Part shown: positions 25,194 through 36,658 of the stretch, in pieces | How the letters are laid out: each line of letters starts with the position of its first letter | Position numbering within the stretch: the stretch's first letter is position 1 | Source of the DNA: Myxococcaceae bacterium JPH2 | Lineage (GTDB): Bacteria > Myxococcota > Myxococcia > Myxococcales > Myxococcaceae | Reading direction: 5' to 3' | DNA: 64,000 nucleotides | Assembly: GCA_016458225.1 (NCBI GenBank) | Contig: JAEMGR010000015.1 | Location: forward strand, 124,001 to 188,000 | Notes under the pieces: model-generated | Told to the model about the DNA's origin: nothing | Seen by the model: the letters and a program-made list of their open reading frames with translations, nothing else | Databases searched by the model: none | Made by a program: the position numbers and the translations under genes

Positions 25194-26063
25194 ATGGCCC
25201 GGAAGCGCATTGGAGAACTCCTGGTGGAGCGGGGGGCGATCAGCCCCGCGCAGCTCGAGGCGGGGCTCGCCGCCCAGCGACAGACCCGGCAACGACTGGG
25301 GGTGACGCTCATCGCACAGGGCGCCATCACCGAGGCGACCTTGGCGCAGGCGCTGAGCGACGCCTTGGGAATCCCGCAGGTGGACCTGGCGGCGATCACC
25401 CCAGACTGGGCCGCGGTGCACATGCTGCGCGCCCGCTTCTGCGAGCAGCATGACCTGTTCCCTTTCGCACTGGAGAGCGTGGGCGGGCGCCGGCAGCTCG
25501 TGGTGGCGCTGAGCGATCCGCTCAACGTGACGGCCGTGGAGGAGATGGAGTTCACCACCGGACTCAAGGTGAGCGCGCGCGTGGCGGCGCTGTCCGCGGT
25601 GCGCAGCGCCATCCTCCGCTACTACCACAAGGTGCCCGTGACCTCCGCGCCCCGGCCCGGAGCGCCGGAGCGCCCCGCCGCGGTGGCTCGGCCCGCGGTG
25701 GCCCGGCCCGTCGCGCGCCCCGTGACGGTGCTGGAGGAGGACGACGAGGAGGTCATCGTCGGCGAGGAGCTGCCCGCGGGCGAGAAGACCCAGCGCACCT
25801 CGCTGGCGGACCTCATCCGGGAGCGAGAGACCCAGCGCAAGCAGCGCCGGGAGCAGGCCCCCGCCGCGCGCCCGCGCGGCTCCGGCGGTGGTGGCGTGCT
25901 GGACGACCTGGACTACCTCTTCGGACAGGCTCGCGAGGAGCCCGAGCGGCTGGAGGAACTGGAGCGCCGCTTCTGGGCGCTCATGCGCATCATGGCGCGC
26001 AAGGGCCTGCTGTCGAAGGAGGAGTTCACCCGCGAGCTGGATGACGAGGCGGGCGAGGACTGA
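25194..26063 (+). CDS. GspE/PilB N-terminal (MshEN) domain protein
   Basis: 289 residues from the ATG at 25194. Residues 1-150 are a type II secretion/pilus ATPase N-domain (KRIGELLVERGAISPAQLE, then TLAQALSDALGIPQVDL). Related MshEN domains bind c-di-GMP. An acidic linker (EEDDEEV) and a charged helical tail follow, but there is no ATPase domain. It may be a c-di-GMP-responsive adaptor or regulator of an envelope machine. It is divergent from the aglRQS-like operon; the upstream gap is about 310 bases and holds that operon's promoter. Confidence 0.85.
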   Translation: MARKRIGELLVERGAISPAQLEAGLAAQRQTRQRLGVTLIAQGAITEATLAQALSDALGIPQVDLAAITPDWAAVHMLRARFCEQHDLFPFALESVGGRRQLVVALSDPLNVTAVEEMEFTTGLKVSARVAALSAVRSAILRYYHKVPVTSAPRPGAPERPAAVARPAVARPVARPVTVLEEDDEEVIVGEELPAGEKTQRTSLADLIRERETQRKQRREQAPAARPRGSGGGGVLDDLDYLFGQAREEPERLEELERRFWALMRIMARKGLLSKEEFTRELDDEAGED

Positions 26064-26079
26064 GCCCCGCCGCCCCGCT

Positions 26080-27988
<1,909 letters not shown>

Positions 27989-27999
<11 letters not shown>

Positions 28000-29968
28000 G
28001 GGAGGTCGCCTTGTCGAGGTCGAGGATCTGCTGCGCCCCCACGTAGGACTTCGTCTCGTAGCGGGTGATCTTCCCAATCTTGCGGACGATCTCCGCCATG
28101 CGCTCCGCCTCCCGGTAGATGATGTCCACGGGGCGGTAGGCGAAGTCCTCCTCCTTCAGCTTGCGCTTGAGCAACTCCGCGTACCCCATCACCGACGTCA
28201 ACGGCTGGTTCAGCTCGTGCGCGGCGGTGCCCGCCAGCGCGACGATGACCGCGCTCTTCTCGCTCTCCTCCAGCCGCGTCTCCACGTCCGACAGCTTGCG
28301 CTCCAGCTGCACCCGGTCTCGCAGGTCCGTGAAGATGCCCACGCTGAAGGACTCGCGCCCGCCCTCGTAGACGATGGACGCCGTCATGTTCACCGGCACG
28401 CGCTCTCCCGTGCGGTGGACCAGCTCCTGGCGCACGAGCGACAACCGACCGCGACCGCCGTGCTCCTGGCTGCGCAGCTGCGCCATGATTCGGCGGGCCA
28501 CCCCGGGGGGATAGAGCTTCTCCACGGTGAGGTGGGCCTGGGCCTCCTGCGCGGTGAAGCCACACATGGCCTCGGCGCCCTTGTTGTACAGGATGATGCG
28601 GCCCTTGAGGTCGGCCGCGATGATGGCGTCCACCGACGAGTCGATGAGCCGCTCGAGGAAGTCCTTCGTCTGGCGCAGCTCGTCCTCCAGCTTGCGCGCG
28701 TGCGTCACGTCCCGGAAGGACAGGATGGTGGCCGCGTCCTCGTCGCGCAGCGGCGCGGCGGACATGGACAGCGTGAGGCAGCGCCCCGCCGCGGTGCGCA
28801 CCACCACGTCCACCCCCGAGCGCGCCTCGCCCCGCGCGGCGGACGTCACCAACTCCATCAACACGCCATCATCCACGGGCTGGGTCACCTGATGCAGGTG
28901 ACGCCCTCGCGCCTCGGCCGCGGGCAGGTCCAGCATCGCCGCGCCCGAGGGGTTGAGCGACAACACGCAGGCCTTGTCGTCGAGGATGGCGACGCCCTCG
29001 CTGACGTGGGCGAAGAAGAGCTGGTACGGCTTGAAGGAGGCGGCCTTCTCCTCGGCCGCGAGGCGCGCGGTCTTCTCCGCCTCCGTCTGACCCCGCACCT
29101 TCTGGAGCACCGAGGCGTTGCGCAGCGCCACGGCGGTGGCGTGGGCCACGGTGGTGAGGAAGTCGATCTCCCGGGGGCTGAAGGCCCGGCGCCGTCCCGC
29201 GGCGCGCAGGAGCAACACGCCGCGCACCTCGCCCCGGATGGGCAGCGGCAGCGCGGCGATGGCGTGGATGCCTCGCGCGGCCACGGCGCGGCGCTCCACG
29301 TCACCGAGCAGCGGATGCGTGGCCGCCTCCTGCATGACCACCGGCTTGCCCGTGCGCACCACCTCGCGAATCTCGGGGTAGCGCGCCAGCTCGATGCGCA
29401 GGTCCTTGAGCGCCGGGTCGTCGCTGGCCGCGACGATGACGCCCTCGCCCGGCGTGCCGCCCAGCATCACCAGCGTGGCGCGCGCGATGTCCAGCTTCTC
29501 CGCCAGGCGGCGGGTGACGCCGTGGAGCAGCGCCTCCACGTCGGAGCTCTCCGCGTAGTCGGCCGTGAGCTCGAGCAACAGCGCCAGGTCCGTCTGGCTT
29601 CGCGCCTGTTCCTCGCGCTCGCGATGGCGCTCGGCGGCGCGCTGCAGGCGCCACGTCAGCTCGCTGGACAGGCCCTGTGGGGTGAGGATGTCCGCGGGGC
29701 GCAGCGTCTCCACCGCCGCGAAGCCGCGCTCTCCTGGGTCCACCAGGGCCAGCAAGGTGAGGTGGGGCCCGTTGAAGGACGTGAGCAACTCCACCACCGC
29801 CGGGCCGCAGCCGGGCGCGGTGAGGTCCACCAGGGCGAGGGCGGCGTCATCCGGGCTGTCCACCACGTGCAACCCGGCCCTCCCCGCGGCCTCGCTCAGT
29901 GGCTCACGGGCGGCCGAGGACGGCGGGACCAGGACGATGCCGAAGGCGGATTCCGACGAGGACGGCAC
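27989..29968 (-). CDS. GAF-PAS-PAS-HisKA protein lacking the ATPase domain
   Basis: 659 residues from a GTG at 29968 (VPSSSESAFG). A receiver-like N-part (about 8-110, FGIVLVPPSS...) is followed by GAF (about 150-330), two PAS domains (about 340-460 and 465-580) and a HisKA segment with H584 (TAAHELNQPLTSVMGY). The protein ends about 75 residues after H584, at the close of the dimerisation helices. N, G1 and G2 boxes are missing and no frame downstream supplies them. Alone it cannot bind ATP. It is translationally coupled to a full kinase, its likely partner. Confidence 0.85.
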
Positions 29969-30154
29969 GTGGGGACGTGGGGGGCGAGGGTGGGGGTGCC
30001 CCACTCTACACGTCTCGGCGAGCCAGGGGCAGCCCGCTCCATTGGCGCCCAACCCAGCGCCCCGGAGCGGCGGACGGAGGACCGGCTCGGCGCGCGTTCC
30101 TTGACGCAAGGTGCAGCGCCGTGATTACTCGCGCGCCCGCTGTCAGGAGACACC

Positions 30155-30514
30155 TTGGACATCTTCAAGGAATTCACCTTCGAGGCCGCCCACCGGCTTC
30201 CCCACGTGCCCCCGGGCCACAAGTGCAGTCGGCTCCACGGGCACAGCTATCGCGTCGAGGTGCACGTCCGCGGTCCCGTGGGCGAGCAGTCCGGCTGGGT
30301 GATGGACTTCTCGGACATCAAGGAGGCCTTCGCCCCCCTGCATGCCCGGCTGGACCACTACTACCTCAACGAGGTGGAAGGCCTGGAGAACCCCACGAGC
30401 GAGAACCTCGCCCGGTGGATCTGGCAGCGGCTGCGCCCCACCCTGCCCCAGCTCTCGCGCATCATGGTCCGCGAGACGTGCACCAGCGGCTGCATCTACG
30501 AGGGCGGCGAGTAA
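30155..30514 (+). CDS. queD: 6-carboxy-5,6,7,8-tetrahydropterin synthase
   Basis: 119 residues from a TTG at 30155 with AGGAGA upstream. Zinc ligands are H13 (EAAHRL) and the HGHSY pair H28 and H30; C24 (HKCSRLHGH) is the catalytic Cys of QueD rather than of PTPS; the C-terminal Glu is in MVRETCTSG. It converts dihydroneopterin triphosphate to carboxytetrahydropterin, the first committed step toward preQ0 and queuosine. It stands alone, but a queuosine-precursor transporter gene and a FolB-like fusion lie within 5 kb. Confidence 0.93.
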   Translation: MDIFKEFTFEAAHRLPHVPPGHKCSRLHGHSYRVEVHVRGPVGEQSGWVMDFSDIKEAFAPLHARLDHYYLNEVEGLENPTSENLARWIWQRLRPTLPQLSRIMVRETCTSGCIYEGGE

Positions 30515-30533
30515 CGCCCCCGAGAAGCCTCCT

Positions 30534-31727
30534 CTAGGCGCGACCGCCCGTGGTGGGCAGCGGCTCCGGCTGCCGCGCCCCCGCCTCGCGGGCATCCCAC
30601 GTCCAGAGGACCGCCCACAGCACCGCGACCGTGCCCACGAACAGCAGCGGCCACAGCCGGAAGTACGGCAGGCGCAGCGCGTGGATGCCCACGTAGTACA
30701 CGTAGTACTGGAGCATGAACGCCATCAGCGAGTGGCGCCCCACCACGGCCGCCCAGCGCAGGTAGCGCGTGAGGATGCCGGTCTGCTCCGCGCGCATCAG
30801 CAAGCCGAGCGTGGAGAGCGACGCCCCGCCGTACAGCGCGACATATGCGGGCCCCGGCGGATACTTCTGCGAGTGGGACGTGAGCGAGTACAGGGCCGCG
30901 AAGACGTCCTTGTCCAGCAGTCCACCGCCCACCCGCTTCATCACCATGTGCAGCCCCACCAGCAGCACGCCCAGCGTTCCCGCGAGCAGCCCCACCCGCT
31001 GGAAGCGCCCCGCCACCTCCTCCGTCCGAGGCGAGGTGCCCAACCACTCGCCAAACACCGTGCCGCCCAGGTACACGCCAAACCAGGGCACCACCGGGAA
31101 GCACGTCAGCAGCACGCTCAGCTCGCGCTGACCAAAGAGCACTTCCTTGAGCAGTCGCAGCGGCATCGCCTCGGGCCACCAGCCCAGGCTGAGCGCCCAG
31201 CTCCCCGCGAACAGGCTCAGCCCCAGCACCGCGCGCGACCGGGCGCTGAGCCTCGAGATGACGAACGGGCCCAACAGCAACGCCAACCCGATGGTGTCCG
31301 TCACCGGCATCACCCGCACGGCCCACCAGGCATGCTCCGCCCAGAGGCGATACGTCGGGACGATGACCAGGTGCCCCACCGTGAGCAGGAACAGCGCGCG
31401 GCGCTGGAGCTGACGGCGCAGTGGAGCAAAGCGCCCCCGCCGCCGCGCATACAACAGCCCGAGCATCAGCCCGCTGATGAGCATGAAGCCCGGCGAGGCC
31501 ATCATCGTGAGCAGATACAGCCGCTCCCGCAGGTGCTCCGCCGCGCCCCCCAGGGGATACAGATAGGCATCCGCGAAGTGCGCCAGGAACACGAACATCA
31601 TCACCGTGCCTCGGGCGGCATCCACCGCCTCGAGCCGCCCTCGCTTCCCTGGCACGCGCGGTGGAGCCTCTCCCGGCTCGGGTGCAACCAAGGTCGTCAC
31701 AGATTCGCGAAGCGGACGCGAGGACAT
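30534..31727 (-). CDS. Multispan membrane acetyltransferase-like protein (DUF1624/HGSNAT-like)
   Basis: 397 residues with about ten membrane segments. The opening GRLEAVDAARGTVMMFVFLAH, with the His in the first helix, is typical of heparan-alpha-glucosaminide N-acetyltransferase-like and related acyltransferase families. These move acetyl groups across the membrane to sugars. The C-terminal WAAVVGRHSLMAFMLQYYV matches the late conserved helix. It ends convergently with queD (19-base gap). The substrate is unknown. Confidence 0.8.
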   Translation of the reverse strand: MSSRPLRESVTTLVAPEPGEAPPRVPGKRGRLEAVDAARGTVMMFVFLAHFADAYLYPLGGAAEHLRERLYLLTMMASPGFMLISGLMLGLLYARRRGRFAPLRRQLQRRALFLLTVGHLVIVPTYRLWAEHAWWAVRVMPVTDTIGLALLLGPFVISRLSARSRAVLGLSLFAGSWALSLGWWPEAMPLRLLKEVLFGQRELSVLLTCFPVVPWFGVYLGGTVFGEWLGTSPRTEEVAGRFQRVGLLAGTLGVLLVGLHMVMKRVGGGLLDKDVFAALYSLTSHSQKYPPGPAYVALYGGASLSTLGLLMRAEQTGILTRYLRWAAVVGRHSLMAFMLQYYVYYVGIHALRLPYFRLWPLLFVGTVAVLWAVLWTWDAREAGARQPEPLPTTGGRA

Positions 31728-31838
31728 GGCAATTCCCCCCTGACGGGATTTCTATATCTTCATCACACAGAGACCGCGAGTCTTTGACACTCCGCGCGAG
31801 GCCGCGGCCAGTTCCTCACGCCCTGGAGCGGGTTCTGA

Positions 31839-32681
31839 CTAGGCGCTGAACGCGCCACGGATGGTGGTGGCCCAGACGCTGGCTCGGGCGACGAACGCGT
31901 CGTAGTTCCAGACGAACGCGCCCCCCATCGAAGGGTGCTGCTCGCGCACCGCCGCGATGGCGGTGGCGAGCTGCTGCGGTGAATACGTCTCCGCGTTGCA
32001 GCCCGGGACGAGGAAGGCGGGCGCGTCGGCCTCGGCGATGCGGTTGGGCCCATCCGCGATGGCGCGCGCCCAGGCGTGGAAGCGCGTGGCCCAGCCCGAG
32101 GGCGCGGTGTTGTATTCACCCGCGTAGAGCTGCACGTGAAGCCAGCTCACCTTGTTGCCGGTCCGCGTGGTGGTGCGAGACAACACGCCTCGGCGCCCCG
32201 CCCAGAACGCGGTGTCCTTGAAGGGAGACAAGGTGATGAGCGGGCGCGCCGCCATTTCGTGGCACGCATTGACGATGCCCGCGATGCGGTCCACGTTGGC
32301 GGGGTCCGAGAAGTCCCCCTCGAAGTCCAGGTCCAGCCCATCCAGGTGATAGGTGGCGAGGAACTCGGCGAGCCGCTCCGCGAAGCCTTTCAAGTCCCGC
32401 GCGGCCGCGGTGAAGTCCGCCTGGAAAGGCCCCAGCGACACGAGCAGCTTGCGACGGATGGGGAAGCCCGTCTTGAGCTGGCGGAGCGCGTCCGGAAGGC
32501 CCGACCAGAGCTGCGACACGGGCGTGTCGTTGAGGTGGAGGGCGCCGTCAGGCTGGACGTGGAGGAAGGGCAGCACCACCACGTCAAAGGCCGTGGTCCC
32601 GATGTTCTGGACGTCGGCCATGATGGACCTGGGTGCGTTGTCGGAGAAGTGACCGTATGCCCACAGCACGTTGCGCGACAT
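31839..32681 (-). CDS. Glycoside hydrolase family 18 (chitinase/ENGase-like) protein
   Basis: 280 residues. The GH18 catalytic signature DGLDLDFEGD (DxxDxDxE) is complete, with the preceding KLLVSLGPF strand; late barrel strands SWLHVQLYAGEY and GGAFVWNYD also fit. The enzyme would act on beta-1,4-GlcNAc polymers or N-glycan cores. There is no signal peptide from the ATG at 32681, so it is cytoplasmic or exported by another route. No binding module is attached. It is a single gene. Confidence 0.85.
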   Translation of the reverse strand: MSRNVLWAYGHFSDNAPRSIMADVQNIGTTAFDVVVLPFLHVQPDGALHLNDTPVSQLWSGLPDALRQLKTGFPIRRKLLVSLGPFQADFTAAARDLKGFAERLAEFLATYHLDGLDLDFEGDFSDPANVDRIAGIVNACHEMAARPLITLSPFKDTAFWAGRRGVLSRTTTRTGNKVSWLHVQLYAGEYNTAPSGWATRFHAWARAIADGPNRIAEADAPAFLVPGCNAETYSPQQLATAIAAVREQHPSMGGAFVWNYDAFVARASVWATTIRGAFSA

Positions 32682-32893
32682 GACGCAGCCCCTCGCGGCC
32701 CGCGCCTGCCCCCTGGCATCGCGCACTGGACCGCGTGCACGGCATCAGCAACGCACGTGCCGGACCCGCGCAGACGCTTCCTCCATGGGCTCCTCCGTTG
32801 GGTCCACGAAAAGTGCGTCCCCACTCAACGCGCGCGCGTTGACGTCGGACGCGTCTCTCGTCGTCTGAAATTCTCTCAACCCAAGCAGTTGGC

Positions 32894-33628
32894 TCAAATG
32901 GTGGACGCTGTCACCGCCCCCGCGTCCGAAACCGGCTCTCCGTCCACGCCCAACACCACGGGCGCCATGCCGAGCCTTCGCTCCACGAGCACATGGCCGG
33001 CGTAGATGAGCGGCGTCAGCCCAATGGCCACCAGCAGCTTCACGACATACGAGCTGAAGATGATGTCGAGGATGACCGGCACCTCGAGCACGCCCCACCA
33101 CGCGAAGAACTGGATGACCACCGTGTCGATGAGCTGCGACACCGCCGTGGAGCCCGTGGCGCGCAGCCAGAGGAACCGGTTGCGCGTGACACGCTTCAAG
33201 AGATTGAACACGGCGATGTCGGTGTACTGGCCCACCAGGTACGCCGCCATGGACGCGAAGAGGATGCGCTGCGAGCCGCCGAAGACGTTGTTGTAGGAGG
33301 CCTCGACGGCGCCCGGATAGCCCGGCTTCGTGGTGAAGGGCGCCCAGGGCACCCGCACGGACGCGGCGATGACCACGATGGCGAAGACCCCCATCGCGAA
33401 GCCCACCCAGGTGATGAAGCGCGCGGCCTTCTTGCCGTAGAACTCGTTGAGGATGTCGGTGATGACGAACGTCACCGGGAACGCCAGGATGCCCGCGGAC
33501 ATCACCGCGGTGATGGGGCCCAGGTGCACCTCGAAGAGCTTCGGGCCGATGATGTCACCCAACGTCAGCGCGGTGACGAATACCCCCGCGAGCACGACGA
33601 AGAGCTGTGTCCTCCTGTCCAGATTCAT
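32894..33628 (-). CDS. Queuosine-precursor transporter (YhhQ/QueT-like)
   Basis: 244 residues with six to seven membrane helices. Family hallmarks are the opening LAGVFVTALTLGDIIGPKLF, FVITDILNEFYGKKAAR with the conserved DxxxExYG, and FGGSQRILFASMAAYLVGQYTDI. YhhQ-type proteins import preQ0/preQ1. The gene starts 43 bases below the last gene of the pterin operon, on the same strand, and is probably part of it. A local queD suggests de novo synthesis too. Confidence 0.88.
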   Translation of the reverse strand: MNLDRRTQLFVVLAGVFVTALTLGDIIGPKLFEVHLGPITAVMSAGILAFPVTFVITDILNEFYGKKAARFITWVGFAMGVFAIVVIAASVRVPWAPFTTKPGYPGAVEASYNNVFGGSQRILFASMAAYLVGQYTDIAVFNLLKRVTRNRFLWLRATGSTAVSQLIDTVVIQFFAWWGVLEVPVILDIIFSSYVVKLLVAIGLTPLIYAGHVLVERRLGMAPVVLGVDGEPVSDAGAVTASTI

Positions 33629-33671
33629 CCCGCTTCCTTCACGCGGGCCGAGGCCCGCTTCATGCCGCGGC

Positions 33672-34454
33672 CTACTCGCGCAGGAGCAGACCGCCGTCCA
33701 ACACCAGCTCGGTGCCGGTGGACCAGGACGCACCTAGCAGTTGATACACCGCGTCCGCCACGTCTCCCGGCGCCCCGAGCCGTCCCAGCGGGTGCAGGGC
33801 TCGCAGCCCGTCGAGCTGCGCCTCCACGCGCGCCGCCCGCTCCGTCGCGGACAGCGGCGCCTCACCCGGCGCCAAGCGCGGCTCGCGCACCATCTCCGTG
33901 TCCACCACGCCGGGCAACACCGCGTTGGCGCGCACCTGTCGCGGCGCCCCCGCCAACGCCAACACGCGCATCACCTGGAGCAGGCCCGCCTTCGCCGCGC
34001 TGTACACCGCGCTGGTGACGATGGGACGAACCGCCAGCGTGGAGGACACGAACACCATGGCGCCACCGCGCTCCAGCACCTCCAGCGCCTGCTCACCCAA
34101 CCGCAGCGGCGCCACCAGGTTCACTTCGAGCTGCGAGCGCAGCGCGGCCTCGTCGATGTGGCCCGGCGCCTGATGCACCACCTGCCCCGCGCTGTGCACC
34201 CAGCCGTCCAAACCACCCAGGAGCGACGCGGCTCGGCGCACCAGGCCCTCGCGCTCCTCGGGCGAGGACACGTCGCACGGCAGCGCGAAGGCCCGCCCTG
34301 GATGGGCTCGCGCCACGTCCTCCAGGACCTGTGCGCGCCGGCCCGTGAGCACCACCTGGGCGCCCTCGCGCAAGAGCCGCTCCGCCACCGCGCGGCCGAT
34401 GCCCGTGCCGCCACCCGTGACGAGCACCTTGCGCGTGCCCACCGGCCCGCTCAC
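33672..34454 (-). CDS. Short-chain dehydrogenase/reductase (SDR)
   Basis: 260 residues from a GTG at 34454 that overlaps the stop of the upstream gene (GTGA). NAD(P) motif TGGGTGIG, the SAGQV segment, Ser in MVFVSSTLAV and YSAAKAG (YxxxK) make a classical catalytic set. The substrate is not evident. Tight coupling with the FolB/FolX-cupin fusion suggests it acts on the same or a linked pterin or aldehyde. Confidence 0.88.
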   Translation of the reverse strand: MSGPVGTRKVLVTGGGTGIGRAVAERLLREGAQVVLTGRRAQVLEDVARAHPGRAFALPCDVSSPEEREGLVRRAASLLGGLDGWVHSAGQVVHQAPGHIDEAALRSQLEVNLVAPLRLGEQALEVLERGGAMVFVSSTLAVRPIVTSAVYSAAKAGLLQVMRVLALAGAPRQVRANAVLPGVVDTEMVREPRLAPGEAPLSATERAARVEAQLDGLRALHPLGRLGAPGDVADAVYQLLGASWSTGTELVLDGGLLLRE

Positions 34455-35284
34455 GCGTGGCCTTCCGAGCTGGGCGGCGTCGCGGGCTCCTCGTGCGGAT
34501 AGAAGGTCGTCCCCACCGCGGGCACCAACCCTCCCTCCGGCGGCTCGGTCTCCACCTCGTCCGAGGGGATGAAGCGCGGCCGGTCCACGCAGAGGACGGT
34601 CTGCTCGATGGCGGTGGGGTTGTCGTAGCGGTGCACGAAGCCCGGAGCCCACAGGAAGGCCATGCCTCGCGCGACGGGCCGCCCCTGAAGCAGGAGCCCC
34701 GAGCCGATCATCAGCTCGCTCTCCTCCATCCGCTCGTGCCGATGCGTGGGGATGAAGCCACCGGGCTTCACTCGCAGCCGATAGACGCCGTAGTTGGCGC
34801 CCTCGTGGATGATGTCCACCCGGCCGAAGTGCTTCTCCTCCACCACGTAGTTCATCTCGCGCGCGGTGCGGTGCACCTGGAGCGAGGGCACCGCGAAGCG
34901 CCGCAGCGCCTCCGGCTTGGTGATGCGCACCGTGACGGCCTGCACCTGGGCCCGCGGCGCGTCCTGCGTGGGCGGCGCCAGGATGTAGCGGCAGATGGCC
35001 TCGCCTGCGGACTCCAGCAGCTCGAAGCGGCAGGCCTCCAACAGGAAGCGCAGCTCGCCGAGCAGCCGGCCATAGTGCACCGTGCTCGCCAGCTTCCCGC
35101 CCACCGCCGCGCTGCGGGTGTCGAGGAAGAGCGCCACGTCCAACCGCAGCGGCTGCGGCGCCACGCGCTCGCGGTTGTAGATGCCCACGATGCAGTCGAC
35201 CGTGAGGCCGCGCACCTCGATGACGTCCAGCGGGCGGCCCTGCGCGTCGGTGACCGAGGGGAGAACCAAGGGGGTGTCACTCAT
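34451..35284 (-). CDS. FolB/FolX-like tunnelling-fold enzyme fused to a cupin
   Basis: 277 residues. Residues about 18-135 are a dihydroneopterin aldolase/epimerase domain with key residues E39 (GIYNRER), Y71 (TVHYGRL) and K123 (VRITKPEAL) all kept. Residues about 150-245 are a cupin with metal motif THRHERMEESE, a late His in GFVHRYDN and a Pro-rich tail. Such a fusion is unusual. The gene overlaps the SDR genes on both sides by four bases, so the three proteins are made together. The first SDR has a pteridine-reductase signature, so the FolX reading (epimerase, tetrahydromonapterin route) is attractive; plain FolB is the alternative. Confidence 0.85.
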   Translation of the reverse strand: MSDTPLVLPSVTDAQGRPLDVIEVRGLTVDCIVGIYNRERVAPQPLRLDVALFLDTRSAAVGGKLASTVHYGRLLGELRFLLEACRFELLESAGEAICRYILAPPTQDAPRAQVQAVTVRITKPEALRRFAVPSLQVHRTAREMNYVVEEKHFGRVDIIHEGANYGVYRLRVKPGGFIPTHRHERMEESELMIGSGLLLQGRPVARGMAFLWAPGFVHRYDNPTAIEQTVLCVDRPRFIPSDEVETEPPEGGLVPAVGTTFYPHEEPATPPSSEGHA

Positions 35285-36006
35285 AGCTGCGCGCTCCTGC
35301 CGCCATCCACGGCGATGACCTGGCCCGTGATGTATGGGGCCTCGCGCGCGAGGAACACCACCGTGCGCGCGATGTCCTCCACGCGGCCCTCGCGCCCCAT
35401 CGGGATGCGCTGGAGGGTGGCGTTGCGCGCCGCCTCGTCGAAGTCCTCGGGGAAGGCCACCGTGCCAGGAGAGATGCCGTTGACGCGCACGCGCGGGGCC
35501 AGCTCCACCGCCAGCGCGCGGGTCAGCATGATGAGGCCGGCCTTGCTCACGGAATAGTGCGCGTACTGACTCACCGGACGCTCGCCGCCAATGTCCGTGA
35601 GGTGCACCACCAGCGGGTCCTTGCCCGCGAGGAGCGACGGCAGCAGCGCCTGGGTGAGGAAGAAGGGCGCGTCCAGGTTCACCCCGAGCATCCGGCGGTA
35701 GTCGGCTCGGGAGATGGAGGCGAAGTCGATGCGCTCGAAGAGGCCCGCGTTGTGGACCAGCACGTCCAGGGCGGGGTGCGCCTCGCGCACGCGCGCGCCC
35801 AGGGCATCCACCGCATCCGGATCCGCGAGGTCCGCGGAGTAGAGGGTCACCTGGCGGCCGAGCGAGCGAAGCTCGGTGGCCAGGGACTCCAGCGACGCCA
35901 CCGAGCGGTGGGCGTGCAGCGCCAGGTCATACCCGGCGCGACCGAGGGCGCGGGCTACCGCGCTTCCAACGCGGATGCCCGCTCCGGTGATGAAGGCTGT
36001 CCCCAT
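35281..36006 (-). CDS. Pteridine-reductase-like SDR (FolM/PTR1-like)
   Basis: 241 residues. The glycine motif is TGAGIRVG, with the Arg that marks NADPH-dependent pteridine reductases and FolM (TGxxxRxG). The active site has YAHYSVSKAG (YxxxK) and a late NGISPGTVAFPE loop. FolM reduces dihydromonapterin or dihydrofolate. It is first in a coupled operon with the FolB/FolX-cupin fusion (ATGA overlap), which supports a pterin substrate. Confidence 0.85.
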   Translation of the reverse strand: MGTAFITGAGIRVGSAVARALGRAGYDLALHAHRSVASLESLATELRSLGRQVTLYSADLADPDAVDALGARVREAHPALDVLVHNAGLFERIDFASISRADYRRMLGVNLDAPFFLTQALLPSLLAGKDPLVVHLTDIGGERPVSQYAHYSVSKAGLIMLTRALAVELAPRVRVNGISPGTVAFPEDFDEAARNATLQRIPMGREGRVEDIARTVVFLAREAPYITGQVIAVDGGRSAQL

Positions 36007-36048
36007 GCGGCGCCTTCACTAACAGGGCGCACGGGGAAAGGCACTGCG

Positions 36049-36549
36049 CTACCGCCAATAGTTCGCCGACCGGGCGCGCTGCCAGTGACGCCCGCCGTAG
36101 GGGACCCAGACCCACTCCTGGACCGTCTCGTAGCGGGCGGGCACCCACTGCTGATCGTAGTAGCCACCCCGGCACCGCTCGCGGCGGCGCCACCCGTGGC
36201 CATGGTCCCGGCACTGCTCGGGGACCCAGACCTGCTCGTAGCGCGCCGGCACCCAGCGCTGCACCGTCTGCAGCTCGTAGCGTCCGCGCGAGTCCACCGG
36301 GCGGGGCGAGGGGCCGTGGTGGCAGTCACTCGAGTGCTCGTGGGGCCGCGTGTAGCGCCGCGTCCGCTCGTCGTCATCGTCGTAGCGGAACGCCTCCTGC
36401 CCATCGCGAGGGCCGCTCCACTCGTTGCTCCAGCCATCCCGCGCGTTGGTGTTCCAGCGATTCAGGCCGTCGTCCTGCGCGCTCGCGGCAGTGGAACCGA
36501 GCAGCAGCGCACCGAGGGCCAGGGTCGAGAGTCCGAGCTTGAACGCCAT
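36049..36549 (-). CDS. Exported Trp/Tyr/Arg-rich protein with WVPARYE repeats
   Basis: 166 residues. A clear signal peptide (ALLLGSTAASA|QDD) is followed by a charged region (FRYDDDDERTRRYTR) and then two copies of WVPARYE, each followed by another WVP (EQVWVPEQC, WVWVPYGG), separated by a His/Arg/Cys-rich stretch. The pattern recalls YXWVP-type small envelope proteins of unknown role. It is a single gene, divergent from the methyltransferase gene. Confidence 0.75.
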   Translation of the reverse strand: MAFKLGLSTLALGALLLGSTAASAQDDGLNRWNTNARDGWSNEWSGPRDGQEAFRYDDDDERTRRYTRPHEHSSDCHHGPSPRPVDSRGRYELQTVQRWVPARYEQVWVPEQCRDHGHGWRRRERCRGGYYDQQWVPARYETVQEWVWVPYGGRHWQRARSANYWR

Positions 36550-36658
36550 GTCTTCCGTCCTCCGTTACAGGTTGCAGCCTCAGACGGGGGTGGCTCCAAA
36601 ACATTCAACGCACAGGGACACGACGGGGACGGGCCGGGCGGAGTACATCCCCACGGCC

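Noticed and set aside
30111..30154. preQ1 riboswitch ahead of queD
   Set aside because: The 40-base leader lacks a recognisable preQ1 aptamer stem and A-rich tail.
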